From positions 103,263,338 through 103,327,337 of the forward strand of contig CM056744.1 in the NCBI GenBank assembly GCA_029851415.1: a DNA stretch of 64,000 bases, in the 5' to 3' direction. The position numbers and the translations under genes are program-made. The DNA is from Eretmocerus hayati. Lineage: Eukaryota > Arthropoda > Insecta > Hymenoptera > Aphelinidae. Of the stretch, positions 1 through 12,390 are shown piece after piece; the stretch's first letter is position 1, and every line of letters starts with the position of its first letter. Under the pieces are notes generated by a model. It worked only from the letters and a program-made list of their open reading frames with translations, did no database searches and was not told the DNA's origin.

Positions 1-1509
1 CGGAGAATGCTCACGATTGTGATTTCATTTGATCTCTCAAGCTTTTGATACGCTGCCACATGTGAAACTTTCAATGAAATTGCGATAACTTGGCTGTAGT
101 GATCGTGTAATTCACTGGTTCGCCAGTTACCTCAGTGACCGATCACAAGCTGTTCGCCTTGACGACGGTACTCATGAGGCCTGGCTGCCGCTCATCACAG
201 GTGTTCCTCACGGGAGTGTGCTCGGCCCCTTGCTCTTCTTAATCTTCATAAATGATGTTCCTGAAGTTTTAAACACTCAATGTCTGCCATCTTTGCCGAT
301 GACTCCAGTATTTATCTTCACTGCCTTTCTACCGACCTCCTCAGCAACATAGCGCCCAGGCTGTAGCACGTTGGGCCTCGGACAATGGTCTGAAGCTCAA
401 TGCGGCTAAAACCACAGTAATGATCCTTGGCAGTGATAAATATCTCAGTGACATCGACCTTAATCAACTCCCCTTTATTCGAGTTATGGGTGAAGATATC
501 CCCTACTCTAACAACATCAAGAGTCTGGGGATGCTCCTGAGTCCTTCTTTTGACTGGAGTTTACAGATTGCTCAGATTTCTCGGCGTGTACACGGAGCCT
601 CGTACTCTCTCAGAGCAACTGCACGAAATCAAACTCGCTAACTCAGACAAGAACTTGTAACGAGTTTAGTCCTTCCGTTTTTTGACTATGGTGCTTCAGT
701 GATCACAGGGTTGAACAAGACACAGATTTTAAAACTGCACCGCCTGCATAATGCTCGCGTCAGATTCATCTATTGTATCATCCCGAGACAATCTGAAGTT
801 AGCCCTACCGTATCACCCTAAAATGGCTCTCTGCAGAGAGTAGAAGAGAGTATTTGCTCGGCTCACTTGCAATGTCCATAATCAAATCCGGACTCCCAAC
901 ATTCCTCTGATCCAAGTTCTCCCTTACATCAGAAATCCCTTATCTACGCCAATCAGAGAGAGGGTCCAAGGAAAAACAGCTCACATATCACGCTCCTCGC
1001 ACTGAAGCTCTCAATCAATCATTCACTATCTCCGCCTCGTATCTTCTAAATCAGCTTCCACCCTTTGATTTTTAGATGAGCCTGGACGCATTGAAGAAAT
1101 CCCTGCTGATTTACTCGCTGAATCGAGACCGTAACGACTGGTTCGAGCGTTCCAACCGCGAGGGCCTTGTAGCCGTACCACAATCTACCATACATGCCCT
1201 TCAACCTCCTTGCTAAGAGTTACCGTAGTTTTACCACCGTGAGAAATCTTGCGAGAGCTCTCGACGTTATCCTATTGCCAAGTCTCTATTTACGCGAGGG
1301 AAAGATAGGAAAATGTATATAGTGCACTGATTTGTTATTTTGTTATGTCACCTCTTATACACTTCTATAGTTTGAAATTGCTCAGTTTCAACCTCATGTT
1401 TGGACTCATTCCAATTATTGCTAATTGTACTATGCCATGTATTTCAATTTGGGGCAAATGGGGTCTAACCCCCCGTCTTTAATAAATATTCAATCAATCA
1501 ATCAATCGA
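1..1509 (+). mobile_element. Degraded non-LTR retrotransposon, 3' part (CR1/Jockey-group LINE)
   Basis: This is the 3' half of a LINE, cut by the window edge. Across shifting frames one can read reverse-transcriptase landmarks: a GVPHGSVLGPLL stretch near 200-235, FADDSS near 292-309 (the catalytic YADD box) and the downstream LNAAKT region near 397-415. The longest intact piece is 420-641. Frameshifts and stops show it is dead. The 3' end has a short G4/C4 hairpin (about 1453-1475), then AATAAATA and a tetranucleotide tail of ATCA units (about 1488-1507). A microsatellite tail in place of poly-A fits the CR1/L2/Daphne/Crack side of the Jockey superfamily. The clade is inferred; the RT identity is directly readable. 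Confidence 0.85.
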
Positions 1510-2691
1510 GAAATTATTTGTCAGCTCTGTAAGGTTCCGTCTTCTGCTGTAAAAGCGCTGTGAAAGCTTGCGAGCTGACTGGTCCTACTAGTAGTCTACC
1601 TACACCACATCAGCCTTGACAAGTTGGTCACACGGTACGTCATTTAGGCCTGTCAAATCGCATTCTTTCAACTTCGCGATATACTCTGCTACAGACTCGC
1701 TTGCATTCTGATGAGCTTAAAAAAATTCGTCGCATTCCGAACATTTACTTTTTATTGAGCACAAATGTCCCGATATTTAATTCTTCATTCCATATAATTC
1801 CTTGTTTTTGGCAGATCAGGTACTGCTAATTCGTTGATTAGCTTGGATGTTCCACAACCACCCTTCGAGAGCGATTGTGCAACTACTTTTGCATCCGTCT
1901 TGATATCGTTTGCTGTAAAATCGAGCTCTGTCCGATCAATGTAATCGTTCCAGGTCTGTTCATTTTGTATGTACATCATCGGACACAGCTAATATCTGTG
2001 TACTCCTTCGTGTGATGTCTTCTTTCACATTCTGTGTTCTCTTATCTATTGTGAAACCTTTTTGTCTCGATGTGAGAATTCATACACTTTTTCCCCCTAA
2101 TTCACTATCTTCCAGTTTCCCAATACGAATTTTTTGCTTGGACTCATCAACCACCTCACGTTTTAGTGCAAGTCGAATGTAGTGTATTTTCTCCGTCATA
2201 CTACGTGAAATCTTGAGTGACATAACTTAGATGTAGTCTTACCGGGAATTGATCCAACAGATCGATTGATTTCTCCTTAGAGATGATGATTGTATCGTCA
2301 TTTCTGTGGAATTTGGATGATGTCCTGGAAGTATGTCTACTGTATAGACCAGGACGATAGAATCGGATGATAGACTTTTTCATGATGCTTGATCCGCTAC
2401 AGGAATCCATCTTTTGTATCCTGGGTACCCGGTTTTTGTATCCAACCCGGCTTGCCCCCATGGGTGTGGGGCGGGGATACGCCCTGCCAGCGCGTCGGTA
2501 AGGGAGACGGCCATCACCGACTCACGAATGACTTAGTAATGGACCGTCTTCTCCTCCGAATACCGAATATCGGGCTTGGCCACCAGCACAAAGCTGAACC
2601 CTCCACCCCTCGGTGGGAAATTTGGGTATCTTCTTGGCCTCTTTGGAGCCCAGGGAGCCCCTCTGGTTGCGAAATGAGTCATCTGGGCTCG
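1510..2691. other. Intergenic stretch, nothing recognised
   Basis: AT-rich sequence after the LINE tail. It holds only short open frames on both strands and no splice-flanked frame, RNA gene or clear repeat that I can support. Confidence 0.5.
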
Positions 2692-2983
2692 CAATGTGTC
2701 CATCCGCAGACGTATGCATCTGCAGTGCACACTGCGTGTATGCACTGACTGATCACGTGCACATGTGCAGTTCATCAAATTTTAGCCAAAACCAGACGGA
2801 ACTCGGCGTGTTCTGCTCTGGATCAGCCGGTAACGGAACAAAGACGCAATTCGATTCAAACCAGAAATCCTCTGATGTGAGCCCTTCAATCTTTGCTCAA
2901 ATTCGATGAGCTGCACATAGACACGTGTGCAGTGCATATACGCAGTGTGAACTGTATACGCTTCATTTGTGGACGCACCCTTA
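2692..2983. mobile_element. MITE with long terminal inverted repeats (hAT-like ends)
   Basis: Left arm about 2695-2782 and right arm about 2893-2980 are diverged reverse complements of each other, each rich in TGCAGTGCA/CACACTGCGT words. The right end reads GGACGCACCCTT, so the inward end is GGGTGCGTCC, a form common in hAT-type MITEs. The interior of about 110 bp has no coding sign. The superfamily call is inference and the target-site duplication is not clear. Confidence 0.55.
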
Positions 2984-3496
2984 GACGCTTGATCTGATAC
3001 ACGTTGAAATAATTTGTGGGGACAAAATTATGCTTCTAGCCACTCACCTTCTAGCGTGCGTGCATTGATGTGAAATCTATGGTATGCTGTGAGGGGAAGT
3101 TCTCTCTTTTTCTTTGCTGTGCTGTGTTATCCTCGCTGGATTTCCGATTTCTATCTTTGTCAGACGAATTTACCTATGAATCCTTGTTGGATGTTTTATT
3201 CTCGTCACGAGTGTGGTATCTGTGGAGAAGGCGTGTATACGCTGCAACTGAGACACTTGATTGACGATCAGAATACAAAAGACGTGGAGCCATTGAGCTG
3301 TCTGCCGGTCTGTGTGGTTGGCCTGCCTTTTCTACCATAAGTGGAGAATCATGCACAGATTTGGAATCCAGGTCAGAAACATTCGTGAATGGATTAACGC
3401 AGAGACATTGTGTAATTCTTATGATTATTGCTTGCAAATCATACGTTTAAGTATGCACAATGAGCACATGATGTATTCATGATACGGTAAGAGTGC

Positions 3497-4026
3497 TTAA
3501 GGAAGTACAGCACCTAAGAGATTCAACTCTGAGATTTTGATAAAACTCGTCACACACGTTGATTTTAGTGTCAAGAGACTCCATGTGAATTTTGGTGACC
3601 TTCCCATACCCGGGACAAAAGTTATGGCTAATCCATTTTTGGCCATTTAACATGTGGTCTTATGGAAGGTGTCAGTTTTTTTTAGCTCTATCGAGAAACT
3701 CAACGCTGAGTTTTCGACAGAAATTTCCTCATAGATACAGAAACCTCTGAAATTATCGTAAACTTTTTTTCAAAATTATTGCCTACCTCATTTAGTAAAA
3801 AAAAAAAGATTTTCGATGAAATTAAGACGTGAAGTCACGAATATGTCAAGATCAAGACAAAATGTCAGATTCTATGTCGATTCATATTACCAGAAGCATG
3901 ACTGCTAGGTTTACAAAAATTTACCAAGAGCTTCAATTAATCGTAACCCAATTATTAAAATAGTCATCGTGTGATTCCATTCAGGTAGAAAAAATTCCCC
4001 CCTCCACTGGTGCGGTACTTCCTTAA
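3497..4026. mobile_element. MITE flanked by TTAA (piggyBac-like)
   Basis: The ends are GGAAGTACAGCACC (from 3501) and GGTGCGGTACTTCC (to 4022), an inverted pair with one difference. Each is flanked outward by TTAA (3497-3500 and 4023-4026), the target-site duplication used by piggyBac transposases. The 522-bp interior has no transposase frame, so this is a non-autonomous copy. Confidence 0.65.
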
Positions 4027-6197
4027 TATGCCCACACTACTTTTGTTTTGCTCGTAGTTTTGGCTCATCTCAATATTTTCTCATGTATCTGAGCTCATTT
4101 CGAAGCTTTCTTCAAGACCTTTGGAATGAGTTCAGATATGAGCAAATCCACAAAACGTGGTGATTTGGGAGGAAAGTTTGAAAATTTATTTCATCGCACA
4201 TCACTCGGGTTTTACATACTCTCAGTTATCGGTATCTAGAACTCATTTCCACTCGCGTGACCGATTTTTATGAGACGGCGTGGGGTGGGACGGAGAAACC
4301 CGGAAATGGCCATAAGAGCAATGTTATTGCCACATACAAGGATACACTCTATCATTACCCAATTGACCGCTGACGGGGATGGGAAGTATCGCAGTCATCA
4401 CCAGAAAACTCGAGGAGATCATTGGAGTTATATTATACACGTTATCAAAAAGTTTTCCAGCAACGTAATTCCCGAAAATTTCCTTGAAAAATGGGGAAAT
4501 TAGCTCGTACGATTGAACGACAAAATATTGGATAACGCAGTTACTCACTTGGTATAAAACACGATAAAATCGAGAGATCGCAAGCAAAACCGGACGGGTT
4601 TGACCCGTCTCGTTCGTGTGCGCCTCAAAAAACATAACTTTGTGAAACGATCACGTTTTTTCCTGAAAGCGTAATATTCTTTCCAATTAAACATAAATCG
4701 ATGCACATGGACCCAACCCACTTAAATTTCTTCGTTTTTTAATGAAGAATCAAATGTCATTCGCAGAATATGAGTGGTCAGACTGCGTCGGCGTAGGATG
4801 AGGAATATCGTCGATTCTTTTTTCTTTGCAAAAAGTAGTCACGCGTCGTCAACAAGAGATAGTTTCACATCTGTTGGAATCACATCCTTGGACTTTACGG
4901 TGGTCGTAGCCTCGAATAAGGGGGTCGTTTTCCCGCAAGAATCATGCCGATATCTCAGACTGCATCCAATACACATGACCTTAACAGCGAGGAAAAAAAG
5001 CCATGTTACGCGCGAAATGTTGTGATTTTTCAAATTTGATGACCCGCTATTCCGGTCTACTTCAGTTTTGAGTCTCGAGCTCATACAACTTGGTTGTAGG
5101 ATCTCAAAAAAAGTGTCTGCTTCCACGCGGAGTTGATGTATAGCCATTGGTGCGAAAAAATCGGTGCACAAAGGGCGTAACGCACGAATCACCGCGTTTC
5201 GTGGTTTTGCCCATATGTTTGATTTAAACGAATTGGAGACAAGCTATTCCAAGTTTTGCAAAAAAAGATTTTTCTTCGGTATCAGAAAAGTGTGTGTCTA
5301 ATTCGCTCCCCCACGTCGAAGAGAGACCTATTTCCAGAGATTAAACGGTTTTTCTTTGTCAAACAGGATGTTCCGACTCCCAGATCTCTAAATGAGACTT
5401 ACTTGAGCTTATTTTATATCTTCTTTCGACCCCTCCCAAATTTTCAGAATTTGATTGATGGATCACAAAAGAGTGATTTCAGAATCTGATTGATGGATTG
5501 CGAAAGAGTGAGGAAAAAGACTATTGGGGCAAATTAGGCACATTGCACTCTTTTGTAGGATCTGATCATAGAGATAATTCGATTCTTGTGGGAAGATGAC
5601 CCTGAAAATTCCCTTAAACACAGTCTACAAGAACCTTGGAACAGCAGAAAACTCCGACTACATGTCAATTCAGCCGCATTGTGTTGCCTGGATCTTATGA
5701 GTGAGCTGAAAAGGGCTCCTTTGATGACTTTAGGTCCAGAATAATTATTTTTTTGGATTTTTACGTGAACAAATGTCTCAAAAATATGAAAATATGTGAG
5801 CTAGCCAATTCTACGTTAACTTGAGTGGCTCGTCGGAAGGATTATGAATACCTTATTGAAATACCTACGAGTTCGTACTTTCATGGTAATTGAATAAGCT
5901 CACGAACGAAACATCAACCGAAGAACGTTTGTACTATTTGTACGAATGTGCTGTTCCACTGGGATCAAAGATCGATTTTCCTGAACTCTTTATTTTCCAA
6001 AAGACCCCATACAAAAATGATGCTTTCAACATTTTTCATACTATTTTAGTCATGAAAAATTATTTGAGTTTTCCCGGGATGTATATACCATGAGATTCAA
6101 ATTTCACTTTGTGTGTCAACGAAATATTCGTGAGAATTATCTGTATACACAATTAACAATGGATCTATGAGACGGAATCAAGTAAAATGAAACATCA
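4027..6197. other. Intergenic stretch upstream of the two-exon gene
   Basis: No convincing gene. Short frames occur on both strands (for example 4839-5192 minus) but none has splice context or recognisable protein features. An upstream noncoding exon or promoter of the gene at 6198 may lie here, but I see no TATA box or CpG-rich block that marks it. Confidence 0.4.
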
Positions 6198-6350
6198 ATG
6201 GAAACCATTATGTATAGAATTCCTCTCGTAAATTCACAGAACGACGCCTCTTCAGTTTCTAAGCCATCTGCAGCAGCATCAGCAGCAGCATCAGGCATTA
6301 GTGGCAGTGGCGTTGGCGGTGGCGCGGAAATCACCAAGGACATTTCAAAG
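6198..6350 (+). CDS. Coding exon 1 of an unrecognised two-exon gene
   Basis: The exon starts with METIMYRIPLVNSQND and continues into a low-complexity Ser/Ala/Gly run (about residues 24-43), ending ITKDISK at a donor site AAG|GTAAGA (6351). ATG at 6198 sits in a fair context (ATCAATGG), and an in-frame TAA at 6183 closes the frame upstream, so this is a credible start unless an upstream exon splices in between. The exon ends in phase 0 and joins in frame to 8174. The 51 residues have no recognised domain. Confidence 0.6.
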
Positions 6351-8173
6351 GTAAGACGAGTACTACTATCCCGATCCTCTTTCTATGCTTTTCACCCATC
6401 TTATGTGTCTGTTCTTATACTCTGTTTGCCATTACTTCACAGCCGCTCTTTTCAAACTCGCTACCAAACCTACTTTGACGTATACTTCAGTCTCAGACAC
6501 ATACACAAAGTATTCGGCATCTGTTTCCTACCTCTCAGAAATCACGCTTCCATTCCTTCTACTTCTTCTTCTTGTTCCCACTTCAAATCTTTCTCTCTTT
6601 TCACTCGATGCTTTAACCTCGCTCGATTTCTGATTCGAAGCCTTCTTTTCTATCTCACTCTCTTGAGTCTCGAAACTGTGATGCGAAAAGATTCAGACGG
6701 ACTTGTATATGTACATCGTGCAAAACTGAGAAAAATAAGAAGGAGGTTACCCCATCCTACCATTTGTGACATCTTTAGCTTTTTACCTTCAAATCTATAC
6801 GGATGCAAGTTTCCCCTTGAGGCGTAAGAAGGCTATATAAGAATCGGTGCTTCTCTTTTCTCGCATCACGTGGCTCTTTTATTCTTCTAGACGACTTTCT
6901 ATTCGAGCGTACTTATCTTTTGAGTTTTTCGGGAGTGATATATATATATATATATATTTATTGAGACGGTGTCAAACTTACGTGAATATCAGACATTGAA
7001 TATTTACCGATATATATATATATATATATGGGTGGGATTGAGAAATATCAAGTTGGATGCGGGGTTTGCGCTTGATAGCGTATTTTTCGGAAATACTTGA
7101 CGCGCGTGGTTGAATTCAACGAACGATTGGGATGGAGGAAGTATTTTTCAACATGTATGCTTTTTGATGATGCAAATGTGATGCTGAAGGATTTTGAGTT
7201 GAGGTAGTTTTGTGAATAAAATGGAATTCTCTGGATATTTTTATATCGAGCTTCTGTCAATAAGGTACAAAGGGCCGAATGAATGAATTTCCTTGATACA
7301 ATCCCTATAAGTACGGAAGTAGTGAAGTCATGCCCGTATGACCTCATCAGATCCTCCCATCCCTCCCCCCTTCCACATGCCATATCATTACGACCTCATG
7401 CCGAGATGGCCTCAAAGTCGATCTCGGTCATACATTTACGCACGTGTAGTATACCACATCACCACCAGCTGGCTTTTCCTGGATCATTTTGACGTTAATT
7501 ACAAGTCCAAACTCGATATTCCGACATATGTGGCTTTCTGACTTTATGAAGGGGGGGGAGGGAGTGTTTGAGGCTGTGCCGCGGTATGATGACTCCAGAG
7601 GCTGTACCGGTATCACTTTACTACTCAAGAAGTCAGCATTATGAGTATTTCCCCCTAATAAATTGAATCTGTTGTACTACTGAGAACTAATAATTATATT
7701 CACCTCTAAAATTTATACGGGGGGGGCGGGGGTGTATGAGATCTGAAAATTAGTTTTCCTATCAGTAATAGTTCAATTTATACAAATATCTAAGATCTCA
7801 TGAAAATGGCTTGCATAGGGGTGTCTGTTTTCATTGATTCAGAAAAATAGGGATGTTCATGAGTGCTATGGACCTCAAATAATTTTCACTTTTGGGACAG
7901 CTCTTGACTCCCAGAGATCTTTGTCAGAAAAAAATCATTGACTTTCCACTATTTCTACGGGATTTTTCTAGATCTGTGTGGAACTTCAAGTCGATTGGGT
8001 GAATTTTGACGGCGTGAGATTGTTACAACGATTTTGGGCTAATTTTGCAGACGCCTTTCGGACAGTATACGCCATCCTCTTAATCTTTGTAGAAGGCATC
8101 GATATACTGTCCCAATCCGGAACTCTGTCAATATACAATTTTCTATCAACTTTTTTCTTCTCACTATTTTCAG
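6351..8173 (+). other. Intron of the unrecognised two-exon gene
   Basis: GT at 6351 and a pyrimidine-rich acceptor ending CAG at 8171-8173. The intron carries two short TA dinucleotide runs (about 6941-6957 and 7011-7028) and two G-runs (about 7551 and 7719). The frame simply open past the donor (to 6827) reads as intron, since it becomes hydrophobic and irregular. Confidence 0.55.
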
Positions 8174-8461
8174 GGAGAGTCGAGTATTGTGCCTAGAAAG
8201 ATTGCAGAATCTCGAATCTGCAATCAGCGCGGCAACTCCACCAAGATGCCATCAATCACGAGGGTGAGTTCGATGCCACGGAGCAGAAACGTATCTGCGA
8301 AATCGAATCCAGTTGTGCGTTCGAGTGAACGGACTGGTGAATCTCGCCGCATCTATGGAGTGAACGAGGACGATTGGCCAAGTTTACACGAGCTGAGAAT
8401 TCGACATTTCAACGAGAAGCGAATGATTGATCAGCTCATCAAACGTTCCATGTTCGCTTGA
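8174..8461 (+). CDS. Coding exon 2 of the unrecognised gene, with stop
   Basis: After the acceptor CTATTTTCAG the frame opens with GESSIVPRKIAESR and runs 95 codons to TGA at 8459-8461. The first half is basic and Ser/Arg-rich (RVSSMPRSRNVSAK). The last 35 residues look folded and end in a probable helix: YGVNEDDWPSLHELRIRH then NEKRMIDQLIKRSMFA. With exon 1 the protein is 146 residues, soluble, without signal peptide or membrane segment. I do not recognise the family; the C-terminal block is the part most likely to be conserved. An alternative is that exon 2 belongs to a longer transcript with other 5' exons. No clear AATAAA follows the stop within 300 bp. Confidence 0.6.
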   Translation, partial: GESSIVPRKIAESRICNQRGNSTKMPSITRVSSMPRSRNVSAKSNPVVRSSERTGESRRIYGVNEDDWPSLHELRIRHFNEKRMIDQLIKRSMFA

Positions 8462-10029
8462 GATATCTTCTTCATTTCTTTTACCACCAAAATTGCTTCT
8501 GCGATTGATCTCGTACATCTGTCAGTGTTCAATAAGGGTATCTTATATTTGATGGTTGATTTTTGAAAAATTTCTCATCTGAAATGGGTATGATTCGGAT
8601 TGTTTGTTAGATCTATTCTTATCACGTGAGCTGAATGTACTATTTCGCAGGTAAAGGATTTACGCCCGCGTAGTTGGGGCTCTACACTGTAGTGTTCGAT
8701 ACACCAATGAAGTACTGATATTTTATATAAGTAATATCCATGTATTTCTGATCGAAAATTTATCCCTCGAACCTTTGTGGATTGTTTCTCGGAGGTTCTA
8801 GTGGACTCGATTTAGCTCAAACGTGATCAAAACATGGATGAAAATTTCTGCTCATCAATTTCAGCTCTGCGGTTTTGAAGATCTATTATAACATATTTCC
8901 ACTATCACCAAGACTCCAGCTATCGCTATCAAGATGATGAAGGTGGTCTAACGGTTTTCAGTCAACACAATAAAAAGTTCTTTGGTCTGTCAAGAATTCT
9001 CGTAAATGATTTCCTGATAGGAACGCAACTCAAGTTTGACAGGGATGAGTCTCGAAGTGATTAGTTTTTGATTTAGTTACCAGATGTCTAGATTCGTAAC
9101 ATTCTTCCAGGAAATTCATGATCACAAGTCGAAAATTAAACACGTTGAGGCTAGCATCCTGTTATATCAAGGTGTTTTTCCGTGTGATTTGGTATTTTTG
9201 TTTCAAATTACTCGAGATCATTGCATGATGATATCTGAGTATGTTCAACAATTGTTCTAGATTTGAAAAAAAATCCATTCATTCTTGGGACCTGCAAGAA
9301 AACCAGAGGGACGGACAAAATATGCCACGTGGAATAAAATCACAAGAATTTCAATCGAAATCCCTACGCGACAACTTTTTGTTCTGACTTAACCCCATTC
9401 ACTACCGCGAGTTTGGAAGATCGAAAAACGTATTTCTTACATTCAAAATATGTTCTCCTGGTGTAAATAGGACAAAGGAAAGCAAAATTAGGACTTCCCG
9501 GAAAATCTTTCGAATTAAGAATCAAGGGAGTGTCCCGGGGAATCCATTTGATTGCGGATTCATACATGACTTAGATGATCGGTAACTGACCCATACTCGA
9601 CTGTACAAAAATCACCAGAATTCTAATTGCATGAAACAGTCAAACACCGATTACGGCCAGCCTCCGATCTTGACAAACCGTCAGGATTCATTAAACCATG
9701 AGCATTCATGCAATTCCTCAGCACAATGAACAATCCCAGAACTATTAAGCGATTTAGAACGGTCGACTGCCCACCAGACAAAACCACGTCCCCACAAGCT
9801 TTAGCTCAATTTAATTCCTACTGTCTTTCCGCATGGTATCGTATTACAAATTCCAATTCCACAAACGCATCCGTCTTGCATCACCGGTTCCACATACCAC
9901 GCAACCTATAACTCAAAAATCAAAAGTGCCCCTCCCCTCAGTGGCTCAGCCATCCATATGACTTGTGTACGCTACCCTCGGCCTCAAGCATCGGCGCACG
10001 CACCTGCCATACTCAGACTGCCCTAGACA
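8462..10029. other. Intergenic stretch between two + strand genes
   Basis: AT-rich, with no supported gene. Short frames at 9364-9567 (minus) and 9708-9911 (plus) lack splice signals or known motifs. Any polyadenylation site of the upstream gene is not obvious. Confidence 0.4.
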
Positions 10030-10160
10030 GACTGATAACAACTTGATCTCGCGTAGCGCGCGCCACCTCGAAAATCGATCGCCCGGCGCGCGCAGAAACT
10101 CAGCCGGACCGGCTGCGTGAGGAAGCTTTCCTTCGTGAGCCTATCGTCCTGTCTGACTAG
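10030..10160 (+). promoter_or_regulatory. CpG-rich promoter-like block of the glucuronyltransferase gene
   Basis: This block stands out from its AT-rich surroundings by dense CpG words (GTAGCGCGCGCC, CCCGGCGCGCGC, CCGGACCGGC). It lies just upstream of the exon carrying the start codon at 10243 or 10321. No TATA box is seen. The transcription start is inferred to be near or downstream of here; the exact position cannot be read from sequence. Confidence 0.45.
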
Positions 10161-10242
10161 CTTGCGTAGAAAATACGAGAAATTTTAGACAGTGAAAATT
10201 ATACGAAGAAGAAAAATATTGGATCATTTATAGTAAAGCTGA

Positions 10243-10329
10243 ATGTGTGGTAGTAAAGGTGATGCCCAGAGGGGCCTCATTCAGCCCCAGAGATTTCGTA
10301 TTGCCTGCAAGCACTCATCAATGATTCAG
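10243..10329 (+). CDS. Glucuronyltransferase (B4GAT1-like), coding exon 1
   Basis: A short first coding exon ends MIQ at the donor CAG|GTAAGAAG (10330). It is phase 0 and joins in frame to LGCRPRNLSLIC at 25883. Two in-frame starts exist. ATG 10243 gives a 29-residue start segment and directly follows an in-frame TGA (TGAATG). ATG 10321 leaves only MIQ. If 10321 is used, the out-of-frame ATG at 10262 forms a 20-codon uORF whose TGA overlaps the main start (ATGA at 10321-10324), a layout that allows translational coupling or repression. I favour the exon strongly; which ATG is used is open. Confidence 0.6.
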
Positions 10330-12329
10330 GTAAGAAGAAGTGACGCTCTCTATGTTTTCGAGCTTCCGATTGTTTACGGCTGACCGTACGTCTAGTTGTA
10401 CTACTGTGCGCATGCGCTTTGCGAGAATATTTAGGGAGTAGTGTACGGGGTGCGTCGTCTGCTTGGTTGTTCGTGCGTGCGTTAGGGTGGGAAATTTGAA
10501 TCTCGTAGGTGCGATTCTGATGGCAGAATATTGTGTTGGGTGGTTTATAAAGATGGGACGATGAGGTGTGGGAAGTTGGGATTATTTGGCCCCGAGAGAT
10601 TTCTCATTTAGTTTCTGTCAACTTAGACTCGGCATATGTCGTGTTTTGTTGACTGGGGATCTTACACTGTCTAGTTCATATTTGAGATGCATAGAATTAT
10701 TAATTGGAGACGTGTCATAAGTGAATCCTCCGAGAAATTACGTTTGAGGTTGGGATATCTTGCATTTGAATATGAGTTTATCCAACTGAGTCGCGACATA
10801 AGGCTTCATCTACATTCAGAAATACTTATCCCTCTGTCTAATTTTGAGTAAGTGGAAATCCAACATTCGATCTTAATTTCATTGGGAACCATATTTTCAT
10901 GATTGAACTAGATAGAATCAAAGGGTTGGATTGGTGCCAAGCCTTTTCATCGTCACCCTTTACCTTTACATTTGTCCTGACAATCATATGTTTTTAGGAT
11001 GAGACAAACGACTTAAAATAAGTTGTTCAGAGTCACAGTGGACTAAGACCGCATTTTGGTTTCTCTGCGCTCGATATTCATGCGACATCTTTGGAGTAGG
11101 GGGCGAACCTTTTACCAAAATTCTTCTGGCATCTTCATTATATATGAGACGAAATACGTCTGACATCATTCTCGAAAAACGGAAAAGGAAGTCTCTTTTT
11201 ATATGAAATATGGAATCAGTCCACTCTGAGTCTGAAAAATCCAAATATCCTACACGGATTCTTCCCAAACTTTTTTTTGTTGGCGTGCACAGGTATTATC
11301 GAGGATCCATTGGATCACTGAATGAAGAAGAAGGATAAAATGAGTTAGACCTCACGTGGAAGGAGAACCCATATTGGTGCGGCAGGAAATTTGTCAAGTT
11401 TGATGCTATTTCGAACGTCAATGCTCCATTCTCACATCACGATGAGGTTTAGAGTTTGCAGATTTGATATTTCAATGTCTTGCGTGACAATGTATCAATT
11501 TTTAGGATGAAAATTGGATTTGAAATGAAGTTTTGATTTGGAAAAAAGGTTTTTTTCGATCGAAATACGCATACACTTGCTTTAAACGTCATCCCATTCC
11601 AATTCTGATCACGAAATCTGGGAGAAGAGACAATTCCACACCAAATCCGTGTCGTTAAGTATCCTTTCAGGCGCTATTTGATGCTCCGAATTGAAATCGA
11701 TAGGGATGAGGAGGTTTTAATGAAGATGGAGAGGGATTTCAACAAAACTTTTTGTTTCAGTCGAGATCTCCTTATAATTCAAGACCCAATGATATGATTT
11801 TCGATCTCCCAGAGGCATATCTATCGATTTTGGGTACCAATTTTCAATGTAAAAAATCGTAATAAGGAAGTTGCATGTTTTTCAATTTTAATTTCAACAG
11901 ATAGACCAGGTACGATTTATAAAGTAATTATTTTTCCCGAAATTTTTACGTGCACGGACTGCGAGTAATAAATTATTGTAAATCGTTCAATATTTGCGAA
12001 GTTTCAAACGCTCCGAGAAAAGTCGAGCGACATGACCGAGCGTGCCCGAGCGCCCGCGTGCATGTGTTGTATCTGTGTGTTATGTTTACAATGACGTTCG
12101 AAACGAATAACATCTTCAACACACCAAATCTACTGATAAATAACACTCTCTGAGTTGACGAACATCACAGAGATCACGGAGTAATAGTTATTGCCGACTT
12201 GCGAGACTTGTCGTCATCATGCGGATCTCGAAATTAAGTCTAACCTCAAACGTCGTGCGGTCAATGAAGCGGACGACGCGCGGACGAGCCTCCACAGCAG
12301 ACGAAGCAAATTGAGATTAGAGCCTGAAA

Positions 12330-12390
12330 GATTCCTATTGGTTCAGCACCCTGGCAATCGTGACGTCACGATTGTCCGACCAATCAAAAT
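12330..12390. promoter_or_regulatory. CRE palindrome between two CCAAT boxes
   Basis: A perfect cAMP-response element TGACGTCA (12361-12368, within CGTGACGTCACG) lies between an inverted CCAAT box (ATTGG, 12337-12341) and a forward one (CCAAT, 12380-12384). The preceding 350 bp is richer in CpG than the surroundings. This fits an alternative or internal promoter, or an enhancer, in intron 1. The motifs are seen; function is inferred. Confidence 0.35.

Noticed and set aside
2389..2909. Overlapping frames of 65-119 codons on both strands
   Set aside because: They overlap each other and the foldback at 2692-2983; no splice or domain support.
6351..6827. Extension of the frame from 6198 to a 209-residue protein
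   Set aside because: A strong donor at 6350/6351 with a phase-matched acceptor at 8174 explains the coding part; the rest reads as intron.
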